Made by a program: the position numbers and the translations under genes
Part shown: in pieces, positions 6,803-13,127 of the stretch
How the letters are laid out: every line of letters starts with the position of its first letter
Position numbering within the stretch: the first letter of the stretch is position 1
DNA from: Cellvibrionales bacterium UBA1969
GTDB lineage: Bacteria; Pseudomonadota; Gammaproteobacteria; Pseudomonadales; UBA7434
Reading direction: 5' to 3'
Length of the DNA stretch: 14,163 bases
Assembly (NCBI GenBank): GCA_002339085.1
Contig: DDDX01000035.1
Coordinates: 1-14,163, forward strand
The notes under the pieces: generated by a model
What the model was told of the DNA's origin: nothing
Databases searched by the model: none
Seen by the model: the letters and a program-made list of their open reading frames with translations, nothing else

Positions 6803-7951
6803 ATGCCTGAAGCTTATATTGTAGATGCGCTTCGAAGTCCAACGGGTCGAAGAAAAGGGGGGCTTGCTCATGTTCATGCGGCAGATTTAGGCGCACATGT
6901 CATCAATGCAATTGTTGAGCGAAATGCTATTCCAGCCGAAGATTATGATGATGTCATTTTTGGCAGTGTTGATACCATTGGCCCCTTAGCGGGTGATATT
7001 GCCCGTACCTGTTGGTTAGTTGCAGGCTTGCCTGACTGTGTCCCGGGCACCACTATCGATCGTCAATGTGGATCTTCGCAGCAAGCTGTCCATTTTGCCG
7101 CACAAGCCGTCATGAGTGGCACGCAAGATGTTGTGCTTGCGGGTGGCGTTCAAACAATGACGCAAATTCCGATTAGTTCGGCAATGACAGCCGCAGAACC
7201 GATGGGTTTTAGTGATCCTTTTACAGGTTCAAAAGGTTGGGTTGAGCGTTATGGTGACGTCCCACCAACGCAATTTAATTCAGCGCAAATGATTGCTGAT
7301 AAGTGGGAAATTTCAAGACAACAGCTTGAAGCCTTTTCATTAGAGTCACACAGGCGTGCCTTGCAGGCGATTGCAGAGGGTCGATTCGACCGAGAAATTG
7401 TACCGCTTGAAGGTGTTAGCCAAGATGAGACGCCGCGTCAAACTAGTCTCGAAAAAATGGCTGAATTAGATTATTTGTTTGGTTGCGATAAAGTGACGGC
7501 GGCGGTTTCTAGTCAGACTTGTGATGCGAGTAGTGCAATATTAATTGTTTCCGAAGCCGCTTTGAAAAAATATCACTTAACGCCGCGAGCTCGTATTCAC
7601 CACATGAGTGTCCGAGCAGAAGATCCTGTCTGGATGTTAACTGCTCCCATCGCTGCGACTCAATTCGCCCTAGACAAAGCAGGTATGACTTTGACGGATA
7701 TTGATTTGGTTGAAATTAATGAAGCTTTTGCCTCGGTTGTTTTAGCTTGGCTTAAAGAGACTGGTTATGACCCAGCTAAAACGAATGTGAACGGCGGGGC
7801 GATTGCGCTAGGCCACCCATTAGGGGCTTCAGGCTCCAAGCTCATGACGACATTGCTGCACGAATTAGAACGCACAGGCGGTCGCTATGGTATGCAGACC
7901 ATGTGCGAGGGTGGCGGTCAAGCGAATGTCACTATTATTGAGCGCCTTTAG
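6803..7951 (+). CDS. fadA6: FadA6-like steroid thiolase
   Basis: A 382-residue thiolase closely resembling mycobacterial FadA6 (386): TIDRQCGSSQQAVHFAAQA, GGVQTMTQIPISSAMT, SLEKMAELDYL, and a C-terminus MQTMCEGGGQANVTIIERL. Catalytic residues are Cys89 (nucleophile, RQCGSS), His338 (GGAIALGHPLGASG) and Cys368 (TMCEGGG), with EINEAFA before them. FadA6 cleaves 3-ketoacyl-CoA intermediates during the final ring degradation. One departure is that the common SQISDGASA segment reads SQTCDASSA, with TCDASSA at 239-245. None of the three catalytic residues is affected. ATG 6803 has GGGAGA 6 bases upstream, and the gene sits 23 bases after the ACAD beta subunit in the same operon. Confidence 0.92.
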   Translation: MPEAYIVDALRSPTGRRKGGLAHVHAADLGAHVINAIVERNAIPAEDYDDVIFGSVDTIGPLAGDIARTCWLVAGLPDCVPGTTIDRQCGSSQQAVHFAAQAVMSGTQDVVLAGGVQTMTQIPISSAMTAAEPMGFSDPFTGSKGWVERYGDVPPTQFNSAQMIADKWEISRQQLEAFSLESHRRALQAIAEGRFDREIVPLEGVSQDETPRQTSLEKMAELDYLFGCDKVTAAVSSQTCDASSAILIVSEAALKKYHLTPRARIHHMSVRAEDPVWMLTAPIAATQFALDKAGMTLTDIDLVEINEAFASVVLAWLKETGYDPAKTNVNGGAIALGHPLGASGSKLMTTLLHELERTGGRYGMQTMCEGGGQANVTIIERL

Positions 7952-7987
7952 TCCCATTGTCAGTGATGAAATAATAAGGAGAACAAA

Positions 7988-8365
7988 ATGTCATTAGAAG
8001 AAAAAATAACGGCGGCAGTGAACACCTATATTGATGCCTTTCAAACATCTGACCTGGCGGCCATTATGAGTTTATATGCCGATGACTGCTGTGTTGAAGA
8101 CCCTGTTGGCTCGCCAGTCAAGCAAGGTCGTGCAGCGGTAGAAGAATTTTATAAGTCGGCTTTAGCGATGAACGTTAAACTTCAACTTGAATCTGAAATA
8201 CGAATCGCCGGAAATGAGGCTGCTTTTGCTTTTACAGGCGAGGTGGATACCGGCGACGGCATTATGACGTTTCGTCCGATAGATGTAATGGTGTTCAATG
8301 ATGAAGGCAAGGTGACCTCTATGCGAGCATTTTTTGGTCCCACCAACTCTGGAATGAAGGCTTAG
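7988..8365 (+). CDS. ksi: steroid delta-isomerase (ketosteroid isomerase)
   Basis: A 125-residue NTF2-fold protein, exactly the length of Comamonas testosteroni ketosteroid isomerase, and it keeps that enzyme's numbering without gaps. Tyr14 (AAVNTY) and Asp99 (RPIDV) are the oxyanion hydrogen-bond donors and Asp38 (VEDPVGS) is the proton-shuttling base. EFYKSAL, NEAAFAFTGEV and MRAFFGPTN match too. It isomerises 3-oxo-delta5 steroids to conjugated delta4-3-ketosteroids in the cytoplasm, usually as a dimer. That is an upper-ring step, so its place within ring C/D genes suggests the operon serves 3-hydroxy-5-ene steroids such as sterols or DHEA. Ribosome site AAGGAGA at 7976-7982; 36 bases after fadA6. 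Confidence 0.95.
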   Translation: MSLEEKITAAVNTYIDAFQTSDLAAIMSLYADDCCVEDPVGSPVKQGRAAVEEFYKSALAMNVKLQLESEIRIAGNEAAFAFTGEVDTGDGIMTFRPIDVMVFNDEGKVTSMRAFFGPTNSGMKA

Positions 8366-8367
8366 TC

Positions 8368-8805
8368 ATGGCAAATGCGCAAACCATTGCAGATATTCAA
8401 GCCCTTACAGCTCGCTATGCTCAGGCTGCGGATCGTCGAGATGTTACCTTGCTACTTTCGACCCTCACAGTAGATGCTGAAGTGATTATGCCGGGTTCGT
8501 CCATAAAGGGTCATGAGGCACTAGGGGGTATCCCGGCCATTCTTGATAGTATGTTCGAGCAAACTCAGCATAAAATCTTTAATCAAACCCTATCGACTAA
8601 TGGTGACCGCGCTGAGGGTGAAACCTATTGCACGGCGAGTCATCTGCGACTCAAAGAAGACGGTTCTCGAGAGGTCGAAGATTGGAATATTCGATATCAA
8701 GACCGATTTGTGTGCATCGATTCTATTTGGTTGTTTGAGCAGAGGGAGTTAGTCGTTGACTGGGTTGAAATAAGGCCGGCGATGTTATTCGGCGAGCAGT
8801 TTTGA
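8368..8805 (+). CDS. SnoaL/NTF2-fold protein of unknown function
   Basis: A 145-residue protein starting two bases after the ketosteroid isomerase stop, so the two are almost certainly translated together. The pattern ARYAQAADRRDVTLLLSTLT followed by DAEVIMPG is typical of the SnoaL-like group that includes small dehydratases, isomerases and ring-hydroxylase beta subunits. It is not an isomerase copy. Tyr17 aligns with Tyr14 of the neighbour, but the general base Asp38 is replaced by a Met (IMPG). Instead it has His68 (TQHKIFNQ), Glu85-Tyr87 and His92, a set used as catalytic or pocket residues in some SnoaL-like enzymes. The tail is DWVEIRPAMLFGEQF. The substrate is unknown; a steroid or acyl-CoA hydration or dehydration step would fit the context. 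There is a modest AAGG ribosome site at 8357-8360. Confidence 0.85.
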   Translation: MANAQTIADIQALTARYAQAADRRDVTLLLSTLTVDAEVIMPGSSIKGHEALGGIPAILDSMFEQTQHKIFNQTLSTNGDRAEGETYCTASHLRLKEDGSREVEDWNIRYQDRFVCIDSIWLFEQRELVVDWVEIRPAMLFGEQF

Positions 8806-8824
8806 TACTGATTGAATCGGGCGC

Positions 8825-8848
8825 ATTAATGACCCCTTAATTTTTTTT
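8825..8848 (+). other. weak AT hairpin followed by T8 in the gap before the SDR gene
   Basis: ATTAA (8825-8829) and TTAAT (8837-8841) can pair around TGACCCC, and the second arm continues into a run of eight T (8841-8848). The geometry is terminator-like, but five A-T pairs make a very unstable stem. An overlapping alternative pairs TAATGACC (8827-8834) with GGTCCATTA (8851-8859) with one bulged base. At most it is a leaky terminator or a pause site between the two halves of the operon. Confidence 0.25.
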
Positions 8849-8856
8849 GCGGTCCA

Positions 8857-8885
8857 TTATTTTCCGACTGAAATCAATAGATAAT
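8857..8885 (+). promoter_or_regulatory. possible internal promoter before the Rv3548c-like SDR
   Basis: GATAAT at 8880-8885 (5 of 6 to the -10 consensus) lies 17 bases after TTATTT at 8857-8862, in the 100-base gap between the NTF2 pair and the SDR. The -35 is poor. The gap is the largest inside the plus-strand gene series and would be a natural place for a second transcription start. Confidence 0.25.
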
Positions 8886-8905
8886 CATTCAACAGGAGTT
8901 TTTAA

Positions 8906-9793
8906 ATGTCAGGTATTTGTCAGTCAAGAGTTGTAATAATTACCGGCGCTGGTGGTGGGTTAGGTGCGGCACATGCGCGAGAGTTTGCAAAAGAAGGCGC
9001 CAGTGTGGTCGTCAATGATATTAATCAAGAAGCGGCGGCGGCTGTGGTTGAAGAGATCAATGCAGCTGGTGGAAAAGCGGTGGCTAACCATAGTGATATT
9101 ACACATTATGACGATGCGCAAAACGCGGTTAAGCAAGCTATTGAGGTCTTTGGTGGCTTAGATATTGTGGTCAATAATGCTGGTATTAACCGCGATAGGA
9201 TGTTTGCTTCTTTATCTGAAGCAGAGTGGGATGCGATCATGGCGGTACACTTAAAAGGTCATTTTTGTATTAGTTCGCATGCTGTTCAGTATTGGCGAGC
9301 ACAGTCCAAAGCTGGCGCTGCAGTTGCCGCTCGTATCATAAACACTACTTCTGGCGCCGGCCTTCAAGGCTCAGTTGGGCAGTCCAACTACGCTGCAGCG
9401 AAAGCCGGCATTGCCGCCTTAACATTAAATCAAGCAGCCGAGTTGGGTCGTTATGGTATTACTGCTAATGCCGTAGCACCGGCTGCTCGAACCGCGATGA
9501 CAACCGCCGTTGAGTCGATGGCAACTCGTATGGCTAAGCCTGAAGATGGTAGTTTTGATTATTGGGCGGCCCATAATGTATCCCCCTTAATTGTTTGGCT
9601 GGGTTCGGAACAGGGTGCTGCTATTACTGGCCGCATTTTTGAGGCCGAAGGCGGTAAAATATCCATCGCCGATGGTTGGCGCTCCACTGTAGGTGTTGAT
9701 AAAGGCGATCGCTGGCAAGCGGCAGAAATAGGTTCTGCAGTTGATGAATTGCTAGCAAAAGAGGTGCCAGCGCAAAAAGTTTATGGAAGTTAG
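8906..9793 (+). CDS. short-chain dehydrogenase/reductase, Rv3548c-like (steroid ring C/D regulon)
   Basis: A 295-residue SDR. The NAD(P) loop TGAGGGLG is at 13-20, followed by VVVNDI (34-39), NNAG at 90-93, and the active-site Ser149, Tyr162 and Lys166 (TSG...SNYAAAK). It resembles Rv3548c through most of its length (DRMFASLSEAEWDAIMAVHL, SGAGLQGSVGQSNY, NVSPLIVWLGS, and the tail VPAQKVYGS). The extra residues relative to a 250-residue SDR form a C-terminal extension, as in the dehydrogenase domain of multifunctional enzyme type 2. By that resemblance it should oxidise a 3-hydroxyacyl-CoA during side-chain shortening of HIP-CoA or of the ring-opened product; the exact substrate is inferred. 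The acidic Asp38 at the end of beta-strand 2 favours NAD over NADP. ATG 8906 has AGGAG (8894-8898) upstream. It begins the second half of the operon. Confidence 0.9.
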   Translation: MSGICQSRVVIITGAGGGLGAAHAREFAKEGASVVVNDINQEAAAAVVEEINAAGGKAVANHSDITHYDDAQNAVKQAIEVFGGLDIVVNNAGINRDRMFASLSEAEWDAIMAVHLKGHFCISSHAVQYWRAQSKAGAAVAARIINTTSGAGLQGSVGQSNYAAAKAGIAALTLNQAAELGRYGITANAVAPAARTAMTTAVESMATRMAKPEDGSFDYWAAHNVSPLIVWLGSEQGAAITGRIFEAEGGKISIADGWRSTVGVDKGDRWQAAEIGSAVDELLAKEVPAQKVYGS

Positions 9794-9814
9794 ATAGTTT
9801 AGCTTAGTGTTTAT

Positions 9815-9855
9815 CCTAAATGAATTGGTTTAAACAATTGGGCTTAAACATTTGG
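9815..9855. repeat. three near-tandem 13-14-base repeats before the ACAD beta gene
   Basis: Read on the minus strand, three units follow one another: CCAAATGTTTAA (from 9855), CCAATTGTTTAA (from 9841) and CCAATTCATTTA (from 9828). The spacings are 14 and 13 bases. The first two agree at 11 of 12 positions; the third is looser. On the plus strand the centre also forms an imperfect palindrome, AATTG/CAATT around GTTTAAA (9823-9839). They fill half of the 85-base gap between the SDR and the next gene. Repeats phased at a little over one helical turn may be a protein-binding array. Confidence 0.45.
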
Positions 9856-9878
9856 ATTATGGTGTAGAGGTGTAGGTC

Positions 9879-11063
9879 TTGGATTTTGCATTAACTGAAG
9901 AGCAAGAAATGATTCGTGAGTCGGCAGAAAACTTTTTGGCCGATGTGTCAACAAGTGCGGCGGTGCGCGAAGCCATGCAGACTGAGCAGGGCTATGATCA
10001 GCAGGTTTGGCGGCGCATCTGTGAAGAGATGGTGTGGCCGGCCATTCATATTCCAGAGATATATGGCGGCATGGGTCTAGGCTATGTTGAATTAGCTGTA
10101 TTGCTAGAAAAAATGGGCAAGTATCTGCTCTGCTCACCGTATTTTTCAACGGTTTGTCTTGGCGTAAATGCCTTGTTAATAGCTGGCACTAAGCAGCAGA
10201 AGGGCGACTATTTACCCAAAATCGCCGAAGGACAATTAACCGCTACATTGGCGTATACCGGCATCAATGGGCGCTGGGATGCGCATGGCGTGCAAGCCAC
10301 TTACCAGAAAACAGATGCTGGTTATCTCTTAAATGGTCAGTTTCGCTTTGTGCCCGATGGCCATACTGCAGAGCTACTGATAGTAGCTGCACGAGAAGAG
10401 GGCAGTCAGGGTGAGCAAGGAGTTGCCTTATTTGCTTTGTCTGCAGAAGTTCAAGGTGTTACGCGTCAATGGTTGCCGACTATGGATCAGACGCGCAAGC
10501 AGGCTGAAATTAACTTTGCGGCTGTTTCTGTTGATGATTCTGCATTAATGATCAATGCAGATAGCGGCTGGTCAAAACTATCAAGCATTATTCAGTTGGC
10601 GCAAGTAGCGATAGCGGCAGAACAGATGGGTGGTGCGCAACAAACCCTAGACATGGCCGTTGATTATACGCAAGAACGAGAGCAATTTGGTCGTAAAATA
10701 GCGAGCTATCAAGCAATTAAACACAAGGCTGCCGATATGATGTTAAAAGCTGAGGTGGCGCGTTCAGCCGTCTATTTTGCTGCTTGTGTAGGCCAAGAAG
10801 TGTTGGCCGAGCAAGGTGACGCTGAATTGATTGATGATTTGCCCCAAGCGGCCAGCATGGCAAAAGCCTATTGCTCAGATGCGTTCTTTTTTAATGCTGG
10901 AAATGGGATCCAGTTTTTTGGCGGTGTTGGATTCACCTGGGAATATGACTGTCATTTGTACTTTAAGCGGGCCAAATCGACAGAAACGTTTTTGGGTAAT
11001 GCCAGTTACCATCGAGAATTAATCGCGAAGCAGTTGCTCGATACTGACGGAGGTCTATCATGA
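9879..11063 (+). CDS. acyl-CoA dehydrogenase, FAD-contacting (beta) subunit paired with FadE30
   Basis: A 394-residue ACAD starting at a TTG codon. MDFALTEEQEMIRESAENFL is a standard ACAD N-terminus, AGAGGTG lies upstream at 9866-9872, and I saw no in-frame ATG nearby upstream. It carries the FAD-contact signature REQFG (267-271), then RKIASYQAIKH, and FFGGVGFTWEYD near the end. The position matching the catalytic glutamate of the next gene is an alanine (241), so it should act as a non-catalytic partner. Its TGA stop overlaps the ATG of the FadE30 homologue by four bases (ATGA at 11060-11063), which implies translational coupling and equal subunit amounts. A heteromeric FadE30-containing dehydrogenase acting on HIP-CoA-type thioesters is the likely product; the pairing is inferred from this layout. 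Confidence 0.87.
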   Translation: MDFALTEEQEMIRESAENFLADVSTSAAVREAMQTEQGYDQQVWRRICEEMVWPAIHIPEIYGGMGLGYVELAVLLEKMGKYLLCSPYFSTVCLGVNALLIAGTKQQKGDYLPKIAEGQLTATLAYTGINGRWDAHGVQATYQKTDAGYLLNGQFRFVPDGHTAELLIVAAREEGSQGEQGVALFALSAEVQGVTRQWLPTMDQTRKQAEINFAAVSVDDSALMINADSGWSKLSSIIQLAQVAIAAEQMGGAQQTLDMAVDYTQEREQFGRKIASYQAIKHKAADMMLKAEVARSAVYFAACVGQEVLAEQGDAELIDDLPQAASMAKAYCSDAFFFNAGNGIQFFGGVGFTWEYDCHLYFKRAKSTETFLGNASYHRELIAKQLLDTDGGLS

Positions 11064-12241
11064 AACTGCAATTTAGTGCTGAAGATGAGCTGTTTAGAGC
11101 CGAGTTTTCAGCTTGGTTAGCAGATAATTTAACCGGTGAGTTTGAAGTGATTCGCTATCGTGGTGGACCCGGTGATGAGCATATGTACCCGTCTGAGCGA
11201 CACCAATGGGAAAAAAAGATGGCGGCAGGCGGCTGGACCTGTATCGGTTGGCCTAAAGCTTATGGTGGTAAAGATGCGAGCATCGAACAGCAAGTTATAT
11301 TTCATGAAGAGTATGCCCGTGTTGGCGGGCCAGGCCGGATGGGCCACATTGGTGAAGGCTTAACAGGCCCGACGATTATCGCCTATGGCAGCGAAGAACA
11401 GAAGCAAAAATATTTACCTGGAATTTTAGACGGCACAGAATTGTGGTGTCAGGGATATTCTGAACCGTCTGCAGGGTCCGATTTGGCTGCCGTTAAAACT
11501 AAAGCAGTGCTTGATGAAGGCCTCAATAAATGGCGTATTAGCGGTCAAAAAGTATGGACTTCATTGGCGCATGAATCCGATTGGTGTTTTGTGGTGGCCA
11601 GAACTGATCCTCAATCACAGCGACATAAGGGCTTAGGTTTTTTTCTGGTTAAAATGGATCAGCCGGGTGTAGAAGTAAGACCGATAGAGCAGCTCACCGG
11701 AACCTCAGAATTTAACGAGGTTTTTTTTGATGAGGCAGTTGCCGAAGATATTTTAGGTAAGCCAGGTGAGGGTTGGACGATTGCAATGGCGTTACTGGGT
11801 TTCGAAAGAGGCGTTTCAACACTTGGCCAGCAAATGTTGTTTCAAAATGAATTGGATACCATTGTTCACGTGGCCAAAGATAACGGTGCGAGTCAGGATC
11901 CAGCGCTGCGTCAGCGTATTGCTGAAGCCCACACAGGACTTCGTTTAATGCGCTATAACGCGATGCGCATGTTGTCTGATCCCACGAGTGGCGATTTAGA
12001 TAAGTCGGCTCTGGTTTACAAGTTGCATTGGGCGAGTTGGCATCGTAATTTAGGCAAATTAGCGATGGACGTTTTGGGTCCAGAATCTGAAATTTGTGCG
12101 TCTGGTCCCTATGAGTTAACTCGATTACAGTCGATGTATTTATTTACTCGATCTGACACTATTTACGGCGGCACTAATCAGGTACAGCGTAATATCATCG
12201 CCGAGCGTGGCTTAGGAATGCCGCGTGAAGCGAAGGGCTAG
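11060..12241 (+). CDS. fadE30: FadE30-like acyl-CoA dehydrogenase, catalytic (alpha) subunit
   Basis: A 393-residue ACAD that matches mycobacterial FadE30 (385) nearly block for block from memory: WLADNLTGEFEVI, RGGPGDEH, LWCQGYSEPSAGSDLAAV (128-145), SGQKVWTSLAHESDWCF, QLTGTSEFNEVFFDEA, LLGFERGVSTLGQQ and a C-terminal LGMPREAKG. Glu249 of the GFERG motif is the probable catalytic base. The MCAD-type position is glycine (IYGGTNQVQR), and RxQFG is missing. In actinobacteria FadE30 introduces the double bond into the propionyl-CoA side chain of a 5-hydroxy-HIP-CoA-type intermediate, starting removal of that chain. GGAGG at 11049-11053 is six bases before ATG 11060, inside the end of the preceding ACAD gene. 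Confidence 0.93.
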   Translation: MKLQFSAEDELFRAEFSAWLADNLTGEFEVIRYRGGPGDEHMYPSERHQWEKKMAAGGWTCIGWPKAYGGKDASIEQQVIFHEEYARVGGPGRMGHIGEGLTGPTIIAYGSEEQKQKYLPGILDGTELWCQGYSEPSAGSDLAAVKTKAVLDEGLNKWRISGQKVWTSLAHESDWCFVVARTDPQSQRHKGLGFFLVKMDQPGVEVRPIEQLTGTSEFNEVFFDEAVAEDILGKPGEGWTIAMALLGFERGVSTLGQQMLFQNELDTIVHVAKDNGASQDPALRQRIAEAHTGLRLMRYNAMRMLSDPTSGDLDKSALVYKLHWASWHRNLGKLAMDVLGPESEICASGPYELTRLQSMYLFTRSDTIYGGTNQVQRNIIAERGLGMPREAKG

Positions 12242-12282
12242 TTTTTACATAAAAAGTAACGTTAAATGATGAGGGTAAGTCG

Positions 12283-13068
12283 TTGAATAATAGTATTCCA
12301 GACTACGTTGAAGGTCATAACCTATTGGCGGGTAAAACAGTTTTAGTAACGGCAGCAGCTGGTGCTGGAATTGGTTTTGCAGCAGCAAAGCGAGCTGCTG
12401 AAGAAGGGGCAACTGCACTAATGATTGCTGATATCCATGAAGGACGATTGGCCAAGTCAGCCGAAAGGCTAGATCAAGAAACGGGCTTACGACCTCACAC
12501 ACAACTATGCAATGTGACAGATGAAAGTGATGTTCAGTCACTAATGACCACTGCAGTTGAGCAAATGGGGCATATTGATGTCTTAATAAATAACGCGGGT
12601 TTGGGTGGTTCTAAATCAGTGATTGATATGGAAGATGAAGAGTGGCATCGAGTAATTGATGTGACTTTAACGGGCACCATGCGGATGACGCGCGCTGCGT
12701 TAAAGCACATGCAGTCACGCGGTAAAGGCGTGATTGTCAATAACGCCTCAGTGCTTGGTTGGCGAGCCCAAACTGAGCAAGCGCATTATGCTGCAGCAAA
12801 GGCTGGAGTCATGGCCTTAACACGTTGTTCGGCACTAGAAGCCGCTGAGTTTGGTGTTCGTATTAATGCGGTATCACCGAGTATTGCGGTCCATGATTTT
12901 TTAAAGAAAACGTCTTCAGAAGAATTGTTAAATGAGTTGGTCAAAAATGAAGCTTTTGGTCGCGGCGCTGAAGTCTGGGAGGTCGCTAATGTCATGATGT
13001 TCCTAGCCAGTGATTACTCTTCTTATATGACAGGCGAGATTGTCAGTTGTTCCTCACAGAGAAGTTGA
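12283..13068 (+). CDS. ipdF: IpdF-like short-chain dehydrogenase
   Basis: A 261-residue SDR resembling mycobacterial IpdF (Rv3559c, about 262), which interconverts the C5 keto and hydroxy groups of HIP-type CoA thioesters. The nucleotide loop reads TAAAGAGIG (23-31), with alanine in place of the usual first glycine, as I recall also for IpdF. MIADIHEGRL is at about 47-56, NNAGLGG at 103-109, and active-site Ser156, Tyr169 and Lys173 lie in NNASVLGWRAQTEQAHYAAA. The C-terminal half (RINAVSPSIAVHDFLKKTSS, then FGRGAEVWEVANVMMFLASD) is also characteristic. It starts with TTG at 12283, with GAGGG (12271-12275) 7 bases upstream; ATG codons at 12266 and 12269 are in another frame. A fadE30-ipdF pair also occurs in mycobacteria, though on that chromosome ipdF's order and strand differ. 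Confidence 0.92.
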   Translation: MNNSIPDYVEGHNLLAGKTVLVTAAAGAGIGFAAAKRAAEEGATALMIADIHEGRLAKSAERLDQETGLRPHTQLCNVTDESDVQSLMTTAVEQMGHIDVLINNAGLGGSKSVIDMEDEEWHRVIDVTLTGTMRMTRAALKHMQSRGKGVIVNNASVLGWRAQTEQAHYAAAKAGVMALTRCSALEAAEFGVRINAVSPSIAVHDFLKKTSSEELLNELVKNEAFGRGAEVWEVANVMMFLASDYSSYMTGEIVSCSSQRS

Positions 13069-13127
13069 TGTCAATCAGTGTCGCTACTCATTCCTTAATT
13101 TAACTAGTAAAGTTTGGAGATTACACT

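Noticed and set aside
7988..8805. Tandem duplication of ketosteroid isomerase
   Set aside because: The two proteins share only fold-level pattern; length, active-site residues and motifs differ.
8825..8848. Confident intrinsic terminator after the NTF2-fold gene
   Set aside because: The stem has only five A-T pairs; kept as a low-confidence feature, not called a terminator.
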